A stretch of DNA of 64,000 nucleotides from Turnera subulata (GCA_028386065.3 JAKUCV010004258.1:24489-88488), one strand, 5' to 3'; counted from the stretch's first letter, positions 1-12,866 are shown. Translations and numbers: made by a program. The notes: generated from the letters alone by a model not told the origin.

Positions 1-458
1 ACTAGTACTTCCATTTATCCAATTCATGCAAATAAATGAACAATCGGTATTACAGTTAACTGCAACCAAAAGGAGAAACAAAAATCTTATATTCTAACCG
101 AGCTGAAGACTAAAATTTCAGCTCAACTGTTGTTTACCTAATTGACAATTCCTAATCTGGTCCTCAACTTCCAGCAATGCCTACTAATAACACAATTAAC
201 TGCATCCTACTGACGACTGAATGGACTGCAGTTAACCAATGAAAGAATCAATACAGTGAAACCATCTTTTTTCTTACAACCTAGACTGACTCAGAAATTA
301 TATTTTACACCACTCCTGATAATCTTCTAATCGACGTCAACACCAAGCAAAGAAGTGGAGGGAAGAGAATTGACGTGTATGGCAGAGTTGAAAATGAGGA
401 GACTTTCCATGGGACTTTGCCATACAAATATGAATCATCTGAAAAATTGAGTTCTCAA
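1..458 (-). other. ARP3 3' UTR and downstream flank
   Basis: Sequence after the ARP3 stop codon in the direction of transcription. It is AT-rich with no coding potential on either strand. Part of it must be the 3' UTR, but I see no clear canonical AATAAA on the minus strand, so the poly(A) site is not placed. Confidence 0.5.
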
Positions 459-3400
459 TTAATACATTCCCTTGAAAACAGGATTTGTACGGCATATGCT
501 TGCTCCATATTCCTCATATTCTGCTTTTGTATGACAAGCCTGTCCATATAGCAGATTTCAAATAAATCAATTCTCTAACCGACCGTCAAAGCAGACGACA
601 AAATAAAACATTGAAAGCAATAAGCATAAAAATAATCTTATAATGATTATGACAGTCGTCAGAAAATCATTTGATATGTTACTAATCATCTCAGCATATT
701 CAAAACTAAACCAACCATACAACGGAAAAGAAAAAAAAGAAGCTACAATATGACCATAACTTTGACCCCAACTTTCATATGCGGAAGCATCCTCTGGGAT
801 TGCCTAATAAAGAGTCAATAAAAGTGACGGACTTATCTGGCTTGATGGACAAAAAGAAGCAGCACCATATCTGAACAATGCATTGAAAAGCTTATACTAA
901 AGCATTTACAAGAAACTTTCCTTCAGATTTCTGGAAAGAGATTACTAAGCATATACAATTTGCCTACCAGAAAAACACCTGGAGATATAAGAATAAGACC
1001 CTCTGTGCTAGCAGACTCTTGAAAAGTAAATGCATGTGGCAGTCACCATGAATTCAGACAAAGAAAATTCATACCGCAAAAAATTCAGGTGTTGATGCAA
1101 GCACTGAACCTCCAAACCAAACTGCAAATCTCTGGATAGGATGGCTCACTACATTTACTTCCACTGGGTGTGACTGCAGAGACAACAGTATAAAAGCTCA
1201 ATATTCTTTAGGTTATTATCAACTGCATAACACTCCGGCATAAACAAAGGAAATAATATAGACGCCAATTACTTACTTTTATTTCCCCACCATGTCTAGC
1301 TTCAGATGCAAGAACCCTCGCATCCACAATTTTCTTCAGATCACGTTGCAACCTTCTACCAAAGTCCTTGAACATTGTTGATCCTCCAGACAACACAATA
1401 TTCTGAGGTGAAAACCAAAACCAAACCCATAGGTTCGTAAAAGATTATACTTAAAGAAAAGAAAACAATGTGCATAAACAAATTTGCAGGGCCGACTCCC
1501 AGTAAACTGCAAAGTCAATCAGTTGATATTGTCAACTGATGAATGAGTTAGAAGAAATTCCCTAATTCAAAAATTGAAACAAAAGTTTCAAATTTCTACG
1601 TCAGAGAATCTTCATCCTGATAGAAACACAATGTGACAAGTTTCTGCATTTTACTAAATTCTTCAAATCAGAGGAAACCAAATCTATGCATAAGGCTACA
1701 TTTTGCACAAGTTTTGACATCCACCTTATACAAAGCTCTCCTCGTGTCAATTGGTGCAGATTGAATACACTTGTCTATCACGTCTGGTAAAGGGGTGATA
1801 GAGTCATTGCTATAAATCTCGGGAGTGAAGAAAACCTGATAACCAAGTTAGAAAATCATCAGTTTAAGTCAGCAGCAAATAGTATATCGTGAAATGTACA
1901 GCAGCAAATTTTCTTGCTTACTCTGTATTCTTAAATAAAAAATTTACAAAACAAAACTTCTGTTACTTGATAAAATAAATTGCAGACCAGGTTTTGCATA
2001 CACCAAGAAAATAGCAGAAAGGATCAAAGCCAAGGAAAACTGACGTCTGACGCTACATACTCTCTTTGGGAGCACTTGCATGCAGATAAAATAAGTAGAG
2101 GCAACTGGAATATGATTTAAGCTAACTAGGCATTAACTTATACAAATATTCAAATGATAACCAAAGGGTGAAACCATGACAATGGATAACTTGCCCAAAA
2201 AGAATGGGAGAATGGAACATAAGATCTTATCACTAGAAGGAGCTTAAGGAAGAGTGAAACAGATAGCATTCAGTGAAATAGACACAAACCTATGGACAAA
2301 TACGAGATGGAAATTAGGCATTGTTCCATAAGAAACTCCAAACAAATTGATCAGGGGAAGAAAATGATATTGCTTTGTAGGATACATAAATCAAAATGTG
2401 TTGAAAATTCTGACATAACAATTAACATGATAAGGAAGGGAGCAGTCAAAACAAACAGATATTTTGTGCATCCAAAACAAACAGATACTTTTAAACATAG
2501 AACAAACCTCAGGGCCCAGAAATCGTTCATAGCCAATATCACAGGAGTATGGTGCCCCAGTCTTTGGTTTAATGCCTCTCCACTGTTTAATATACTTCGC
2601 AGGTTCTTTATCATGCTTGTTGAACTCCTGGAATCATTAGAAATTTAAAATATTTACCACTTAATACTCATTGTTCCCTGATTTAAGCTTATAAGGGCAG
2701 GCAGACTACGAAGCAGCTGCAGCCACGCAATGAAATTTTGATGCCAACCACATAAAAAAGGACCACAAACTTTCAATTCAGAACCAAAGGGAACCAAAAT
2801 GACCTTGACTATGTCAGAGCACGTGTAGCAATGCATTTCCTTGACTTTGCGTGCTACTTCAAATGAATCTTCCGGCGGTACATTCTCTCCTCTTTCCTAC
2901 AAAAAATAATGTTAAAAATGCAAGTTCTCAAAAATACTACTTATCCTTATGCAGATAGAAGCAAAATTTCATATAACAGGTCAAACATGTAATGATCGTC
3001 AATCAGTCACAACTATGACAGATATGTGACATGTATACGAAACAGAAACTCAATAACAGTGTCATAAATTGATAGTTTTGTCAGTAATGGCACAACAAGG
3101 CATAAAAAATTAAAGAAACAAAAACTATAACAATGCAGGTTAGAATAAGGGTGAGTATACTAGCCTCGCACAAGAAATTTTGAGGATCACTCCTTGAAGA
3201 AAAGCCTCATGCACAGAAAGCAACTAGGCATTTTACATGCAATTTTATTTATTAAACTCTCTCCGCTGAAATTGGAGGCCCCAGCTTATAGTAGATGTTG
3301 AAATAAACCCTAATCAATAAGAATAAATCCCATTATGACAGGTTGTCCTTTACAGAGTCGGAAAACATTTATTTAAAACTCAGTTATACCAGATTTTCCA

Positions 3401-5557
3401 AAAAATTAGATCGGCCCTTCCTTCAAGGCCCATAACAAATGACCCCCCAGAATCTGAAAAATCACAGTAATGGCCTTGACTCTAAGTGACTCTGGCAGCT
3501 CCAACTGAAAATAAATTCAAGCCTAAACTTTCCATAAGGAACTAGTTCATTGGTCATCCTACCAAATAAACACCTAGAGGTTGGAAAATACAGCTTCTTC
3601 TGATTCTATAACAAATCTAGTCCTATATCACCACTGAAGAATTATAAAGCCACATCATAGATAGTGCCTAGCTTAATGTTACAGCACTGGGAGGCAAAAA
3701 GAAAGTAAATGAGCTGAGAAATGAACTCGCTGCAAACTGGTGTTGAAAACCGGTCCATCCTAGATAGAAATGGGGAAGAATACTACAAGTATTATTTTTG
3801 TGTCATCACTTTGTATTTCCAGCAATGAAGTTCCCAAAACCAGATAAAAGAGGCACAATAATCCTGCATCTCTAACATCCTAGACAGAGGTGTAAGATTA
3901 ATTGTATGTGTCGCAATATAAGTACTAAATACATGTCACTGTTCAATATTTTTCCAACAATCAATCTCTTACAAGCTAGATAATGATGTCGATGATCCTG
4001 ATGGATCAAGCAAATTCTAAATACACACATTAGATTTAAGATCACTTATACTCCTTCCCGTTATCTTATTTGATTTCCTTTCATACTCTCATGCAAACTT
4101 AACAGAACCAAATGCAAGATATGAAGAAAGTATTAGTTCAAGCTACCACAAATCTGTCCATTAAACGCTAAAATCAACATACCCGCATGAGCTGCTGGAC
4201 AAAGAGAGTAACATCTTTCCCCGCAATGGGAACTGACTTAATGCTACTTCCAATAACATAACCATCTGCAACAGGTACAATATGAGTGGCCCCATCTCCA
4301 ACATCGACCACAACCCCTGTCATCTCACACTAAGCAGAACTGTACGTCAATTTAAAAGAAAAGGCATGCACTGTACTTCAGCTAAAATTAGATATGACGG
4401 CAAGAAGAACATGTCCTACTAAAGAACACAATCTGATCGACAGCAGCACGGATGGCCACAAATGAAGCATATACCAACTTCACCACAATGACATCTGTAG
4501 GCTCCAGCATATTTTCAGAAAGAGAACACACAAAGATAAAGGACAGTGCAAAACTGCTGTCTTATACACAGAATTAAGCAGTCTAAATATTCCATCCAAT
4601 GAGAACAACTCAACCGAATGCTCAATTCTGAACATTATCCATTAACAACAGTTATGGAAAAATAACACAAGCATGATTAAGATCCTCTAACTTGTCACCA
4701 CTCACATCCACCTATTGCATAGCTTCAGTCTCATATTCAAGGCTCGGCAAAAAGACAAGTATGTGCATAAGATTAGCCAACTAAAAAATTAGTGATTACC
4801 CAGTACATTCATAATCCGAAATCCAATTTCTCTAAAGCCAGTAACATTACCCTAAAAGACTCAGAAAAGTAACGTCCATCACATGGCAGCAAAAGTAACC
4901 GCTCAATGCCAGAAATGCTCGAAACCAACAGCACAAGTCCCTAGACGCACCAACTAACCTTGGATGTTGTGTAACCGGCGGCAAGGGCAAGGACCGAATT
5001 GACCGCAATATATAAGCCGGGGACATTAAACGTCTCGAACATAATCTCGCCGGTATACTCCCTGCTCTCCGGCGCGGTCAAGGGGCTCTCGGTCAAGAGG
5101 AAGTAATGATCCTCCGGATCGCACCGCAAATAATTGAAGATACACTGTTGCCAGTACCTCTCCATGGCATCCCAATTATCCACCTGGCCGTGCTCAATCG
5201 GGTAGGTGAGGTTGTAAGTGTTGCTAGATCTCGATTTGGCCAAGGCCTCGTCGCCTACGAAGAAGTCTAGATCCGCCATAACCCCGGCGCTGTGTTGGGC
5301 GAGCCAGTTGGCCTTGGAAGAGGATCGCGACGGGTTGAGAAACGACTCGTTTACTGCTACTACTGTGGGTAAAATGAAACAGGGCTCCACATTTCCCGCA
5401 AAACCCATCTTCGTGTACCTGAGAGAAAACACAGAAACAGAATCGTGAAAATTAGGAGCCGATAGAGGCATTTCGTCGAACGGGTGGGGTGGGGGGGAGG
5501 GGAGGGTTACCCGGTGCCATTATCGATGACGACGGCGGGGCGAGAAGCAGGGTCCAT
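459..5557 (-). CDS. ARP3: Actin-related protein 3 (Arp2/3 complex subunit), 9 exons, 427 aa
   Basis: Exons on the minus strand: 5557-5511, 5418-4959, 4329-4183, 2896-2804, 2627-2508, 1835-1725, 1402-1277, 1173-1075 and 539-459 (stop TAA). All introns are GT-AG and the phases join into one 427-residue frame, the length I know for Arabidopsis ARP3. Actin-fold nucleotide-binding motifs are present: DNGTG at residues 12-16, DVGDGATH near 178 and SGGSTMF near 331-337. The C-terminus ends FKGMY. ARP3 pairs with ARP2 in the seven-subunit Arp2/3 complex, which is activated by SCAR/WAVE and nucleates branched actin filaments in the cytoplasm; in plants this shapes trichomes and pavement cells. The start is the ATG in MDPASRPAV; an in-frame ATG at 5471 lies in intron 1 and is not the start. 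No frameshift or stop interrupts the gene. The family assignment is secure; exact UTR ends are not visible. Confidence 0.97.
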
Positions 5558-6576
5558 CGGGGAGAGAAAAGGAGGGTAAACAAAAGGGAGGGATCTGCGA
5601 TTGAGATCCAAGAGAGGAGGAGGGTTTAAGGGAGAAGGTCATGGTAGTGAAGGAGAAGAGGAGGAGGGAGGTGACTTGGATGGCAAGTGAAAGCAGCGAT
5701 TCAACGGTAACACTGGTGGAGTAAACTTGGTGGTGGTGGTGGTGGACACTAACAACAACATCAACAACAATAAACAACAAGATCTACCCATCATCTCAAC
5801 AACGACAAGTGATGATAATCCCTCCTCCTCTTATTATTATCATAAACTCCTTCATTTCTCTCTTTAGATTATCGGCAATTACTCTCTACCTTTGGCCGTA
5901 CATGTCTTTCTCTTTGTGTTTTTCTCTTATTTATTTATTTGTGTGTGTGTGTGTGTGGCTTTTGGGATACTTTTCTTGCCAATGAAAGCTTCTCTCCCCT
6001 CCTTTGTAATTCCGCGAGACAGCCAACCAACGATGATATAATTTTGATGCGATTTTGTTCCGGGTTCGAGTATATACGTCGGTTTCTTTAATGAGATAGA
6101 CAAGAGAGAGGCCCCTTTTTTCCTTTGTATTTTTCTTTTTTGTTTTTAATCTTCTTTTTCTTTGTAACATTCTTATAGTAGTAGACGTAGTAGTGGTAAA
6201 AGATGAAGAAGGATTTCGACCCCCAAAAAAAAAAAGAAAGAAGAGGACAAATCCTGGTGGTGGGTTTGGGACCGTGCGATTTGATGCTGTTGGATCAGGT
6301 GGCGTTTGTTTTTCGCGTTTCGGGAAAGGTGCAATTGGACCCACATTGGGGGGAAGGGGGAAGTGGCTGGCGGCAACGTGATTTTGACGTTTACGGTGGG
6401 GGCAAACTTTCTGATTTTGACCGCCGTTTTGTTTTCCTTTTTTCTTCATAAAAACAGAAAGTGTTGGTAAAATAATAAAGTATGATTTATCTTATATTAT
6501 TACCAGATAGGTGCCCTGCTCGAAATTAATTAAATCTTAATAATAATAATTTATGGAAAAAATAGCTTAATGGAAA
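5558..6576. promoter_or_regulatory. ARP3 5' leader/promoter region and simple repeats
   Basis: Upstream of the ARP3 start on the minus strand. The stretch 5558-5850 is rich in CT/AG tracts and CAA/CCA triplets, typical of a plant 5' leader. A (TG)n microsatellite lies at about 5940-5957. Further out are A-runs near 6225-6236. Several open frames here are composed of low-complexity sequence and match no family. No clear TATA box can be assigned. Confidence 0.45.
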
Positions 6577-8049
6577 TTGAATGTAACGACCCAGGTAAAT
6601 TTTTCGTTTTTACCGCGACCGTAACTCCTTTGCATAGTGATTTATCGGAAGGAATTAACCTTTAGTAATTATTTCATGGTAAACCGAGCATCGGATTCTA
6701 ATTCCGAGTCTCGATTCATACCCCGGATATTTTTACGGAATTTCCGGGACAAGGTAGAATTTTCCGGATTGGTAAAAGTGCGAAAAGACGAAAATGCCCC
6801 TAGGTTAAAACAAAATCTAAAGGAAACAAGAAGGGCAAAAAGGTCTTTTAATGAATCAGATTTTTCTGCCAATCATGCACACAGTAACCTCCATAATTCA
6901 CCAATAATTTACGAATCTTCTTTCTTTTTGTCTGCCAATATCAGTTGTCCTCTACCTCCCCTGATTTTATAAAAAAGCATCAGCTCCCTGACATCTACAA
7001 CTGAGCCACCAGCAACTCCTTACTGCTTTGTCTAAAATTTCTGCACGCAACTTCCATCAGCCTACCTATACATTAAAAAAAAACAAAAAAAAACAAAAAC
7101 ACGCAACAAAGGAAGGAACCCGGTTGCCAAAACGGCATCACTTCACCATTACCCCCCCTAGTCTTCCTGTTCCCCACTGCCGTCACGCCGTCGACAGCCC
7201 CTCTCCTCCGACCACCACCACCGCGCGGCACACCCTCCTCCCTCACGCTGTCGCGCCACCACCAGCAGCCGACGCCGCCACGATCTACAGCCGACCGCGC
7301 CTTCTCCTTGTGCCGTCGTCCATTCGCCTTCCTCATCGCGTCAGCCGCCACAAACCACCAAGTCACCGTCAACCCGACCGCCTCCTCTGCTCGCCTGGTC
7401 ACACCACCGCCATCACCGCACCGCAGCCGCGTCGTCTCGCCTACGGAAGCCAGCGCCGCTCCCTGCCTTCCTCGCGTTGCAGTCCGGTCCGCCGTGGTGA
7501 GTTGGCTCGCCGGTGGCGAGCTGGATTGAAGGCCCGCGTCTGGTTTTCAAGTGGGCCGAAGTGCTTGGCCCAGGCCTTTTACTGGGTTGAGCCAATAGGT
7601 CTGCTCATGAGTTGTGGGCTGGCCAGCTTGTCTACAAACACACTTATACATACGATTAGAGAAATAGTAACGGTATTATTATTAAAACAATTATAATGGT
7701 AGTAATTCTATACATAAACATACTCTGGAAGCATAGAAAAGATCATACGGTACAATATACACGCACAATATAAATATATTCTGGAGGAATAAAATAAATA
7801 ATTATAAATAACAATAAATAAATAAATACGGTATTAATATAGTAGAATTTATTTTATACGAATACATATATATTCTGAAAGTATTAATAAATAATAATAG
7901 CTTTGAGAAAGTATATATTATCAAGGAAATTAAATGGATAAGAATAATAATTACCATAAGACATACTATAAATGAATTATGGGAAATAGATAAATACACA
8001 TGCGTATCATATGTTGTGCATTTATGTGAATGTGTGTCATCATATCTAG

Positions 8050-8115
8050 GTGAAGTGAACGAGAACGTGGACTTGGAACCCGAGGGCGAAATTCCCGAGG
8101 AATACACCAACTAAG
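8050..8115 (+). other. Exon-like block in LTR A
   Basis: A 66-nt block preceded by CATATCTAG and followed by GTGAGGACAAG, so it looks like an exon between an acceptor and a donor. One reading frame is acidic and closes with TAA just before the donor. Equivalent blocks occur in LTRs B, C, E and F. Function unknown; described as exon-like by inference only. Confidence 0.5.
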
Positions 8116-8467
8116 GTGAGGACAAGTAATTGTTAATATTCAGCCTGTTATTCCAAGTTACGGTTTGTTGTTGTTTTGCTGTGTGCCTTGTTGTGTATAA
8201 TTTTGTGACTATGAAAGTTTGATTGGATGTGTACTGTGATGTTACGTTTGCTATTATTGCTATGAAGTGTGGAAACTGGGTGAACTCGAGATATGTTTAA
8301 GGTTGTTAGACGAGTTGAAAGAGACTATACGGGTTCAGTTATGGGAACTTGTTTGACTGTGGGTATTAACAACGGGATCACCTAGACAGTTAGATAATCA
8401 CAATTAAGTGTTGGTACGGCCAGATGGTAGTCCACTTGTGTATTGAGTTATGACTTGATTTATAATA

Positions 8468-8509
8468 GGGAGGACTGCGGGACTCCCGACCGAGGACTGC
8501 GGGACTCGG
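8468..8509 (+). repeat. Two tandem stem-loops with compensatory stems in LTR A
   Basis: Two copies of the core GACTGCGGGA. Copy 1 (8468-8487) has stem GGGAG/CTCCC; copy 2 (8490-8509) has stem CCGAG/CTCGG. The outer two base pairs are swapped from GG-CC to CC-GG while pairing is kept, which suggests selection on the stem and not on the sequence. Confidence 0.6.
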
Positions 8510-9162
8510 TTTTTGAGATATTGTGATTTGAGATATTTTGGTTTTACGGGGAGTACCCTGGGGTTAGCTAACCTGGCTACCAGGCACGGCCAACATTTAA
8601 ATTGTGATAGGGGCCCTGATAATAAAAATTGGATTAGTTTAACAGGTTAGACCTTAGGAAGATAACCGGGGAATCGTAGAATCAAGTTAAAGTTTTGCCT
8701 TGTGATATTTTGTTGTATCTGGTAACTTGGTTATAATGGATGCTTGTATATTAATTATTACTTGTGGATTTTACCCGGTGAGCACTTCGGACTCACCCCT
8801 CGCCTACGTGACTCGGTCGCGTAGATTGATTTGTTTTAGTACAGGAACGTGCCAGGCGAGCTGCGGCGTACCCTCTGCCAGATCCGGATCCATACTCCGC
8901 TGCATCTTATCATTGTGGTGTGCTGTTGTTATTTCAAGTCTTCCGCTGCTGTTGTGTGTTTCTTGTTTTTGTTGGATGTTGATGAGACTGTTTGTATAAT
9001 AATTACCCCCGTGCTCGGGTTATGTGTGTGTGGTTTGTTATCTTAAGCTATGCTTGGGTTTGTCTTTATTGTGTGACTTGGACGTTGTTAATCCTGTAAT
9101 AATGAGACGGCCCCGTGTTTACTGTGACTAGCGGTAAATTCGGGTCAGGTTGTTTCATTGAA

Positions 9163-9380
9163 AACCTCTTCAAATGGTAGAAAAACATGGCAACTTTTTA
9201 CTTTTTGAGAAAATGAGCATTCTTCATTCATATAAACAGATGTAAAGATCTGAAATTACATAGCTGAAGGTCTAATATAGCAAAAGCATAAGAAAAATCC
9301 AACAAAAGACTTCCTAATCTACTACATAAAAATATACAACGTGATTTATCTCCTTCAATAGAGGATTTACAAAGGCACAC
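9163..9380. other. Short unique spacer between LTR A and LTR D
   Basis: AT-rich sequence of 218 bp with no coding potential. It does not resemble a primer-binding site or polypurine tract next to LTR D, so LTR D is probably also a solo or broken LTR. Confidence 0.5.
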
Positions 9381-9590
9381 TGAAACGCCCCGACCCGTAT
9401 TTACCGTACACAGTAAACACGTGCCGGAACTGTAACAACCCAACCAAACCAAGCCCAGCATACAGTGTATACAACAAATATCCGGGCTCAACAGCCCAAA
9501 ATAAAACATCAATAATAACTCAACCGGCCCAATGGCCCAATAATATCAATAAACTGCACAGCGGAAGACTTAATAACTCACAAAAACACT
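9381..9590 (-). mobile_element. LTR 'D' (minus), 3'-end fragment left of the viral insert
   Basis: Starts TGAAACGCCCCGACCCG, the reverse complement of the 3' end of the B-type LTR, and continues as LTR-like sequence (AGCCCA- and GGCCCAATGGCC-type runs, also present in LTR E) up to about 9590. There pararetroviral sequence begins. The rest of the same LTR resumes at about 18393. An 8-bp TAATAAAC at the junction also occurs in the virus, so the exact breakpoint is uncertain by a few bases. Confidence 0.75.
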
Positions 9591-9807
9591 GTAATAAACA
9601 ATGGTTTTCTAAAACACTCTCTCTTGGTTTTCGAACACTCATAGCTTAGGGTTATGAAACTAATTAATAATCTTCTTTGATCCTGCAAGAACGATCCTTC
9701 TGATTAACTGGGTTACAAAAGGGCTTGAGATTTGATTGCCATCTTGAGTATGGATCCTTCTATCTCGCCTGAGTAATCAGTTAACCTGAAGGCTCTCGTC
9801 CCTTGTA

Positions 9808-9827
9808 TGGTAGCGGAGCCATCATGG
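9808..9827 (+). promoter_or_regulatory. Pararetroviral primer-binding site, unit A
   Basis: TGGTAGCGGAGCCAT resembles the initiator tRNA-Met primer-binding site of caulimovirids (TGGTATCAGAGCCAT) but has GCG in place of TCA. It lies in the leader upstream of the first viral ATG at 10005. Confidence 0.65.
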
Positions 9828-10004
9828 CCTTATGGGGAGAGTACCCATATGTAGGTATATAGGCTGGAAACTCATACCTTGCCGATCCCCACCTGGTTGG
9901 GTAGGCAGAGCTTGTGCACAAAGCCACGTACCTATACAAAGAAGCTTGTTAATTAGGTTCATCGTCTGACGCTTTGAGCTAGTAGAAAACCAAAATTCTC
10001 AACC

Positions 10005-10811
10005 ATGACCACTACTCCACCACCAAACACTATAACCTCTTCTATTACTATACCAGACTCGGCGCGAACTTGCCATCCGCTTAGTCCTTTCATATCATGG
10101 AAGAAAAGGCCTACCGGTTACTGCTCGACTGTCTTTGCTTGATTCCAGATATGTTAAATACGAGGATGCTGTCATCGGCACTATTTTGACAATGTTGAAT
10201 GCAGGAAGTGTGGTTCTTACCTTCTTCCCTAATTTCAATATTTCCCTTGATGATCCACATCTGAGCACAGCTTTGAAGATTCAAGTCCAGATCATTGGAG
10301 CTGAACAAGTTGCAAACGCCATCACTGCAACTTTACACCATCAGATGGTGTATAGACTCCAGGACCATGCTGTCAACTTACCTTCTCAAGGAGTTTCTTC
10401 TGATCCAGTTTTCATCTATGTTGACATGGGTTCTACACCTACTATTGTTCAGCCACCCAGGCAGATTTCCAAGGCTCAATTGGCTAAGCTAATCCCTTTG
10501 GATTGGGTAACCAATTATGAAAATCTCCGTCAGCCCACTCAACCAGTCCAAACCACTGACTCCACTTTCATAAGACAATCAGATGGAACTGTCAGAACCA
10601 TCTTTTCCAAGCCCAGAACCTCCTCTTCTGTAGAGGTTTTTCATTGCAGTATGATCCGACCAAGTACTGAAAAGACAGAAAGGAAGATCCCAGTTTCCTA
10701 CTTTCAGCCTGATGGATCTCCTGTCTATGTTTCTCACATCAATGGTCATTTCATATGGGGCACTGATTCTACTCAATGTGAAAAAGATTGTGATTGTGAA
10801 GACCACTTTTT
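10005..10811 (+). pseudogene. Viral movement protein region, unit A (broken)
   Basis: The 30K-type movement protein of the viral polyprotein starts at ATG 10005. After about 22 codons unit A lacks 302 bp that unit B still has (16478-16779), which shifts the frame. The conserved core (LDSRY..YEDAVIG and PNFNISLDDP motifs) is open from 10135. A one-base insertion in a T-run near 10806-10811 shifts the frame again. In exogenous viruses this protein widens plasmodesmata for cell-to-cell spread. The family call rests on motif recognition. Confidence 0.75.
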
Positions 10812-12848
10812 ATGACTCTGATGAAGATTATGTTCTTCCATCTAGAAGAAAGTCCAGGACTAGCCACTCTCGATGCAAGCCACATCAAAAGACTCCTCGG
10901 CCTCCTCCAGGAGCATCTCGACCTTGGATACTTCCTAAGGCCATTGCAGAAGCACCTCCTCTTGATTTTTATTCAAGAGCATTAAAGATTCTTGAAGAAG
11001 AAGGACTTTTACCTCCTTCTTGTTCCTCTGAAGTTAATCTTCCAAACATAACATCATCTCCACAATAAGTTCCATGCATGATGTTTAAGGCAGCCGATTT
11101 TCCTCCTTTGGAGTCACGGGTTGATACATCCACCAAAAGGTCATATGCACCTTTTGTTACGCCTCAACAGGTGAGGCCAGACGGTCAGCTCGCTCCACTC
11201 ACCCAAGCTGAAGAAGTCTTGAATTGGCAATCGCAAAACATGACGTCCCAGAATCACCTCCTCCAAAATCTTGACTCCAAGGTGAACCAGGTCCTGTCAC
11301 AGCAAGGACTAACAACTCAGAGATGTGATTCCCTTGCAGGCCAAATGAGAAAACTGGAGCACGATCTTACTCAGAAACTCAACATAGTTCAACAAGAATT
11401 ATGTGACACAATCAAGGAGAAACGAAGTCTTTATGACCCTTTGGTCAAGCAAAAGGAATCGGAGGTCCTTTGTCTTGAGCAAGAGCTGTATGATGCCAGG
11501 AAAGTTTTATCAAGTACAAAGCCCTTAGCCCCTCAGCCAATGTTTCCAGTTCATTCTAAACCTCTTCCCACCAGAACAACTCCAGAAGAAAATCCTTTTA
11601 AATCATTATCCCAAATTTTTCCACAAGAAACCAGACCTCCCCGACGCCACTATCGGCGTAGCCCAAGTCCTTCACCAGATAGACCACATCGTCGAGAAGG
11701 GAAAGAACCAGCAAGAGATCATTCTCCATCCTTGATGATCAAAAGACCTTTTTATACCCTATCTCTTCGTGATGATACATCACAGGATAGTTCTTCAGAA
11801 ACATCTTCTGAAACCTCAGATTTTGATTCAGCTTATGCTGATATCTCCAATATTCTGATGCACCAGCCCAGATCCACATACACTACAGAGTTTCCTCCTG
11901 AAACTGAAGGAATGGATAGCACACCTACTCCACAAGCCATATCATCATCACAACCCAAAAATCAGCCAAATCAACCACCCCCATTTATTCCTCCCACCAA
12001 AAAACCTGACGGTTTTTCCACAGGAAATGGTCCATGGTTTTCTCTTGATGATGTTCCCCAGCATCGATGGAGAGAAAGATTGCAAGAATTTCAAGCCTGG
12101 ATGGACAAAGAAGAATTACAAGAAAACCCCCTACTGGATCCATAAAGAATTCATTGCTCGCTCCATCGGCACTCTCAAGGAATGGTTCCAAAAGACCACC
12201 ACAGCAATTCTTCAGCAATTGTGTCAGGTTCTAACAACTTCTCAATTCCTGAATATATTGCATGATGAATTTATTGGGTCTCCTCCAGACGAAGCTAGAC
12301 ACAGACTGACTGAATTTCATCAGAGAAAATGTTGTTCTTTACAACTTCCTGACCTCCAACGACATAACTCTGTCATGAGTAAGCTCTATTATACATTGGG
12401 AGCTACAGATGCTCATCGGGAAGTCTACTTGGCTTCTTTCCCAGAAAGTTTACAGGGCAATGTTCTTAGTGCAATGGAATCCAGCAATTGGAGTATGTCC
12501 AATACATCCCTTGAAAAACTATACCAAATGATCCTCGCAGCTCGACAGACATTTTGTGATACCCAAAAAATGTTCAGAGACCTTTCTAAACGATCTCAGG
12601 ATCTCAAAGGTGTGTGCAACAACTCTTATCTGAAGATCAAATGCAAAGAAAAGAATTGTTCTTGTTCCCGGAAGTCCAACCATGTTGATCACTATCAGAA
12701 GTCTTCTCCAAAAAGATCCAAAAAGAAGTTCAGATCCCGTTTTTCCAAATTCAAATATTTCCGAAAAAAGGGACGTCGAGGCAACAAAGGGGACCGATGC
12801 TTTATTTGCAAGAAGAAGGGTCATTTTGCAAAAAATTGCCCAAATTAG
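10812..12848 (+). pseudogene. Viral capsid region with coiled coil and CCHC knuckle, unit A (broken)
   Basis: Continues the polyprotein with an acidic/proline-rich linker and a Gln/Leu-rich coiled-coil segment (about 11210-11500). A Pro/Arg/Ser tract follows (11630-11720), then a Lys-rich C-terminus with zinc knuckle CFICKKKGHFAKNC near 12796-12840, typical of caulimovirid capsid proteins. Breaks: TAA at 11066-11068, where unit B reads CCA, and a frameshift near 12030-12140 between two overlapping open frames. The knuckle and surrounding basic residues are intact. Confidence 0.75.
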
Positions 12849-12866
12849 CCAGCTAAATCAGCAAAA

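Larger units (their letters stand above)
6582..9157 (+). mobile_element. Solo LTR 'A' of a Ty3/gypsy-type element
   Basis: Begins TGTAACGACCC and ends TTGTTTCA. It is flanked on both sides by TTGAA (6577-6581 and 9158-9162), a 5-bp target-site duplication, so the 2576-bp sequence is a complete LTR left by LTR-LTR recombination. No primer-binding site or gag-pol is attached. Internal order: AT-rich start, C-rich leader (about 7140-7500) ending in a donor-like GTGAGT at 7500, AT-rich stretch, exon-like block 8050-8115, two hairpins at 8468-8509, GGGCCC plus ATAATAAAAA near 8610-8630, GGTGAG/CTCACC stem-loop 8777-8797, acceptor-like ACAG ending at 8844, then CGGATCCAT. The same order recurs in the other LTRs of the window. 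Confidence 0.9.

Noticed and set aside
5931..6449. Minus-strand 172-aa open frame upstream of ARP3
   Set aside because: Low-complexity Lys/Thr/Pro sequence over a (TG)n repeat and A-runs; no family motif.
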